Of a DNA stretch of 8,021 nucleotides, positions 5,708 to 8,021 are shown piece by piece. The DNA is from JAAFIP01 sp043777795 (lineage in GTDB: Bacteria > Pseudomonadota > Gammaproteobacteria > Burkholderiales > Burkholderiaceae_C). Positions within the stretch are counted from its first letter, which is position 1; each line of letters opens with the position of its first letter. The stretch spans positions 1-8,021 of the forward strand of contig JAYWHJ010000238.1 of the NCBI GenBank assembly GCA_043777795.1. The letters run 5' to 3'. Both the position numbers and the translations under genes were made by a program. The notes under the pieces are model-generated. The model worked only from the letters and a program-made list of their open reading frames with translations, searched no databases and had not been told where the DNA came from.

Positions 5708-6889
5708 ATGACCAAACAACGCGTGACGGTATTGGGCTCCACAGGCTCGGTGGGTAAAAACACATTAGACGTGGTGGGGCGCCACCCCGAGCGCTTTGAG
5801 GTGTTTGCCTTGTCCGCTCACACGGATGTGGATGGGATGCTGGCCCAGTGTTTGCAATACAAGCCGGAGGTGGCGGTGATGGCTGACCCTGTGGCAGGGC
5901 AAACCTTGGCCCTCAGGCTTAAAGAAAAAGGTAGTTTCACCCAGGTAAATATCGCGCGAGGCGCTATTGATGAGATAGCATCATCGAGCCAAACTGATGT
6001 GGTGATGGCCGCTATCGTGGGTGCGGCGGGGCTTGCGCCCAGTTTGGCAGCTGCCCGTGCTGGCAAGCGCCTGCTGCTGGCAAACAAAGAAGCGCTGGTA
6101 GTAGGCGGTGCCTTGTTCATGCAGGCAGTAGCCCAAGGTCGCGGCACTTTGCTGCCCATTGACAGTGAGCACTCGGCGGTGCTGCAAAGCTTGCCCGAAG
6201 ACCGTCATACGTGGGCCGACAGAGTAGAGAAAATTATCCTCACGGCGTCCGGCGGCCCCTTCCGTACCCGCGATGCCGCTACATTCGGCACGATCACCCC
6301 CGAACAAGCGGTGGCGCACCCGAACTGGGTCATGGGGCGAAAAATTTCAGTTGACTCTGCAACCTTGATGAACAAGGCTTTGGAAGTGATTGAAGCGCAT
6401 TACCTTTTTGGCATGCCGCCAGAGAAAATCGAGGTGGTGGTGCATCCGCAGTCCATCATTCACTCGATGGTGCAATACCGTGACACGTCGGTGGTGGCTC
6501 AGTTGGGCAATGCCGATATGCGGGTACCCATTGCATATGGACTGGGTTTTCCGGAGCGCATACAAAGTGGTGCCAAGGCCATAGATTGGCAAACCATGAG
6601 TGCTATGACTTTTGAATCGCCAGATGACAAACGCTTTCCTGGCTTGCAATTGGCATGGCATGCCATGCGAGCCCCTGAAGGCACCACCGCCGTGCTCAAT
6701 GCCGCCAATGAAGTAGCGGTGCAAGCATTTTTAGACGGCACAATCCGTTTTGACCAGATTCACGCGGTCAACATGGAAACTTTAAGCCGCAGTGCGCCGT
6801 CCAAGCCAGATTGTCTGGGTGATTTGTTGGCAATTGATGTGCAAAGCCGTGCAGTCGCTTGGCAGTTCGTAGCCACTTTGAAGCTTTAA
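5708..6889 (+). CDS. dxr: 1-deoxy-D-xylulose-5-phosphate reductoisomerase
   Basis: Dxr carries out the NADPH-dependent rearrangement and reduction of DXP to MEP, the committed step of the non-mevalonate isoprenoid pathway and the target of fosmidomycin. The 393 residues are full length. The NADPH loop GSTGSVGKNTLDV is at 10-22, and LLLANKEALV (122-131) follows. The metal-binding PIDSEHSA contains Asp152 and Glu154; substrate contacts are Ser181 in SGGPF, His204 in HPNW, and Asn222, Lys223 and Glu226 in SVDSATLMNKALE. The C-terminal helical domain starts at about 300 and includes the AANEVAV motif. Its product leads to the IPP used by UppS, encoded two genes upstream. It starts 32 bases after cdsA. 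Only a poorly placed GGA three bases before the ATG resembles a ribosome binding site. The stop codon abuts the rseP start. Confidence 0.97.
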   Translation: MTKQRVTVLGSTGSVGKNTLDVVGRHPERFEVFALSAHTDVDGMLAQCLQYKPEVAVMADPVAGQTLALRLKEKGSFTQVNIARGAIDEIASSSQTDVVMAAIVGAAGLAPSLAAARAGKRLLLANKEALVVGGALFMQAVAQGRGTLLPIDSEHSAVLQSLPEDRHTWADRVEKIILTASGGPFRTRDAATFGTITPEQAVAHPNWVMGRKISVDSATLMNKALEVIEAHYLFGMPPEKIEVVVHPQSIIHSMVQYRDTSVVAQLGNADMRVPIAYGLGFPERIQSGAKAIDWQTMSAMTFESPDDKRFPGLQLAWHAMRAPEGTTAVLNAANEVAVQAFLDGTIRFDQIHAVNMETLSRSAPSKPDCLGDLLAIDVQSRAVAWQFVATLKL

Positions 6890-8021
6890 ATGATATTGAC
6901 CCTTGTTTCATTTGTCGTCGCGCTGGCCCTTCTGATTGCCATCCATGAGTACGGCCATTACCGCGTCGCTGTGGCCTGCGGTGTGAAGGTGTTGCGTTTC
7001 TCGGTGGGCTTTGGCAAGCCCATTTTCACTTGGAAGCCCAAAAAGCAGCGCCCCGGCCAAGATACTGAATTCGTTGTGGCCATGTTGCCATTAGGCGGCT
7101 ATGTCAAGATGCTCGATGAGCGTGAGGCGATGGTGCCCCCTGAGCTGCGGCATGTGGCTTTTAACACCCAGCCCCTCGCATCGCGCGCTGCGATCGTGGC
7201 GGCGGGACCCATAGCCAATTTGCTATTGGCAGTGCTGCTATATGCCATTGTCAACTGGCTGGGTGTGCAAGAGCCGCGCGCGATTATCGCCAGCCCGATC
7301 GCCAGCTCTATCGCGGCCCAGGCTGGACTGCGTGGGGGCGAGCAGGTACAGGCGGCAGCTTTCAGTGGGGACACCCTGCAAGAAATACGCTCGATGGAAG
7401 ATCTGCGATGGATCACAACCCAGGCCGCCTTAGACGGTAAAGATTTGCAGTTGGAGGTCCGCGATGTCGCGCGCAATTCTGTTCGTAATGTGCTGCTGCC
7501 GTTAAGCTACTTGGATGTGCGCGAAGCCGATGCACAGATGTTTCGCAAGATCGGTATTGGCGCGCCTTGGTCACGCCCGGTGCTAGGCGAGCTGGTCGTC
7601 GGAGGCGCGGCTGACGTGTCGGGGCTTAAAAAGAACGACATAGTGGAGAGCGTTGCTGGCGTAGCCGTGGTAGACGGCATGCAGTTGCGCGAGCTGATAC
7701 GTGCCAGCGTGTCTGCTGGCCAGCCCCTGATGCAATTGTGGCAAGTGCGGCGGCAGGGTCAAACTCTGCCTATCGAAGTCACGTCAACAGCGGTGCAGGA
7801 AGGTGCGATATGGGTAGGCAAAATAGGTGCTTATGTGGGCGCGCCACCGGAAATGATTCAAACACGTTACGGCCCATTGGATGGCCTGTGGCGCGGCGTT
7901 GTGAAGACGTGGGAGATTTCTGCATTGACTCTGCGCATGATGGGCAAGATGCTGATAGGAGAAGCCTCGATCAAGAATCTAAGCGGCCCCTTGACAATTG
8001 CCGATGTGGCCGGGAAATCAG
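6890..8021 (+). CDS. rseP: RIP zinc metalloprotease RseP, site-2 protease (C-terminus outside the window)
   Basis: RseP is the inner-membrane protease that cuts anti-sigma factor RseA after DegS in the envelope-stress (sigma-E) pathway and clears signal-peptide remnants. The window holds 377 codons with no stop. The zinc motif HEYGH (19-23) lies in the first membrane helix, as expected. The membrane-reentrant segment MLPLGGYVKM is at 65-74, and a second membrane helix starts in AAGPIANLLLAVLLYAI (104-120). Two periplasmic PDZ domains follow (about 127-205 and 230-300; the second has the clearer GGAADVSGLKKND loop). Next come the third-helix approach and KNLSGPLTIADVAG (362-375), conserved in RseP. 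The catalytic Asp motif (LDG) lies beyond the right edge. The ATG directly follows the dxr TAA (TAAATG) with no Shine-Dalgarno, so reinitiation by dxr ribosomes is likely. In related genomes bamA usually follows. Confidence 0.96.
   Translation, partial: MILTLVSFVVALALLIAIHEYGHYRVAVACGVKVLRFSVGFGKPIFTWKPKKQRPGQDTEFVVAMLPLGGYVKMLDEREAMVPPELRHVAFNTQPLASRAAIVAAGPIANLLLAVLLYAIVNWLGVQEPRAIIASPIASSIAAQAGLRGGEQVQAAAFSGDTLQEIRSMEDLRWITTQAALDGKDLQLEVRDVARNSVRNVLLPLSYLDVREADAQMFRKIGIGAPWSRPVLGELVVGGAADVSGLKKNDIVESVAGVAVVDGMQLRELIRASVSAGQPLMQLWQVRRQGQTLPIEVTSTAVQEGAIWVGKIGAYVGAPPEMIQTRYGPLDGLWRGVVKTWEISALTLRMMGKMLIGEASIKNLSGPLTIADVAGKS

Noticed and set aside
5963..5979. Inverted repeat GCTAT/ATAGC inside dxr
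   Set aside because: It has only five pairs, lies within conserved coding sequence and has no T-tract, so it is probably chance.

Overview
The window is a core-genome segment of a proteobacterium. Gene order (rpsB-tsf-pyrH-frr-uppS-cdsA-dxr-rseP, all on the + strand) and the protein sequences fit a betaproteobacterium, most likely order Burkholderiales and probably near Comamonadaceae. That placement rests on gene order and remembered protein style, not on a search. Base composition is moderately GC-rich and even. There is no mobile element, CRISPR array, tRNA, rRNA or other sign of horizontal transfer.

Layout. Bases 1-590 (- strand) hold the N-terminal half of an amidase-signature enzyme that runs off the left edge. 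Bases 591-774 are the divergent intergenic region. It carries an extended -10 promoter pointing right and an rpsB leader of about 165 nt that can fold into two consecutive hairpins. rpsB (775-1527) and tsf (1606-2520) follow, separated by two hairpins, the second a terminator-like attenuator. A very strong intrinsic terminator closes the rpsB-tsf unit at 2564-2597. A plausible sigma-70 promoter (2602-2630) then starts a second unit: pyrH (2668-3378), frr (3447-4007), uppS (4060-4800), cdsA (4836-5675), dxr (5708-6889) and rseP (6890 to the right edge, incomplete). No terminator is visible between pyrH and the right edge. No gene-free stretch exceeds 300 bases.

How the genes work together. rpsB, tsf and frr serve translation: ribosomal protein S2, EF-Tu nucleotide exchange and ribosome recycling. 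pyrH makes UDP from UMP. uppS, cdsA, dxr and rseP serve the envelope. Dxr commits carbon to the MEP isoprenoid pathway, whose IPP is the substrate of UppS, which makes the lipid carrier precursor for peptidoglycan and other polymers. CdsA makes CDP-diacylglycerol for phospholipids. RseP is the site-2 protease of the envelope-stress pathway. The first four genes have clear Shine-Dalgarno sequences, while the last four have none that is convincing, so translation of the distal genes probably relies on coupling.

I found no undescribed multi-gene system here. The most interesting non-coding signal is the structured rpsB leader, a candidate S2 autoregulatory RNA.
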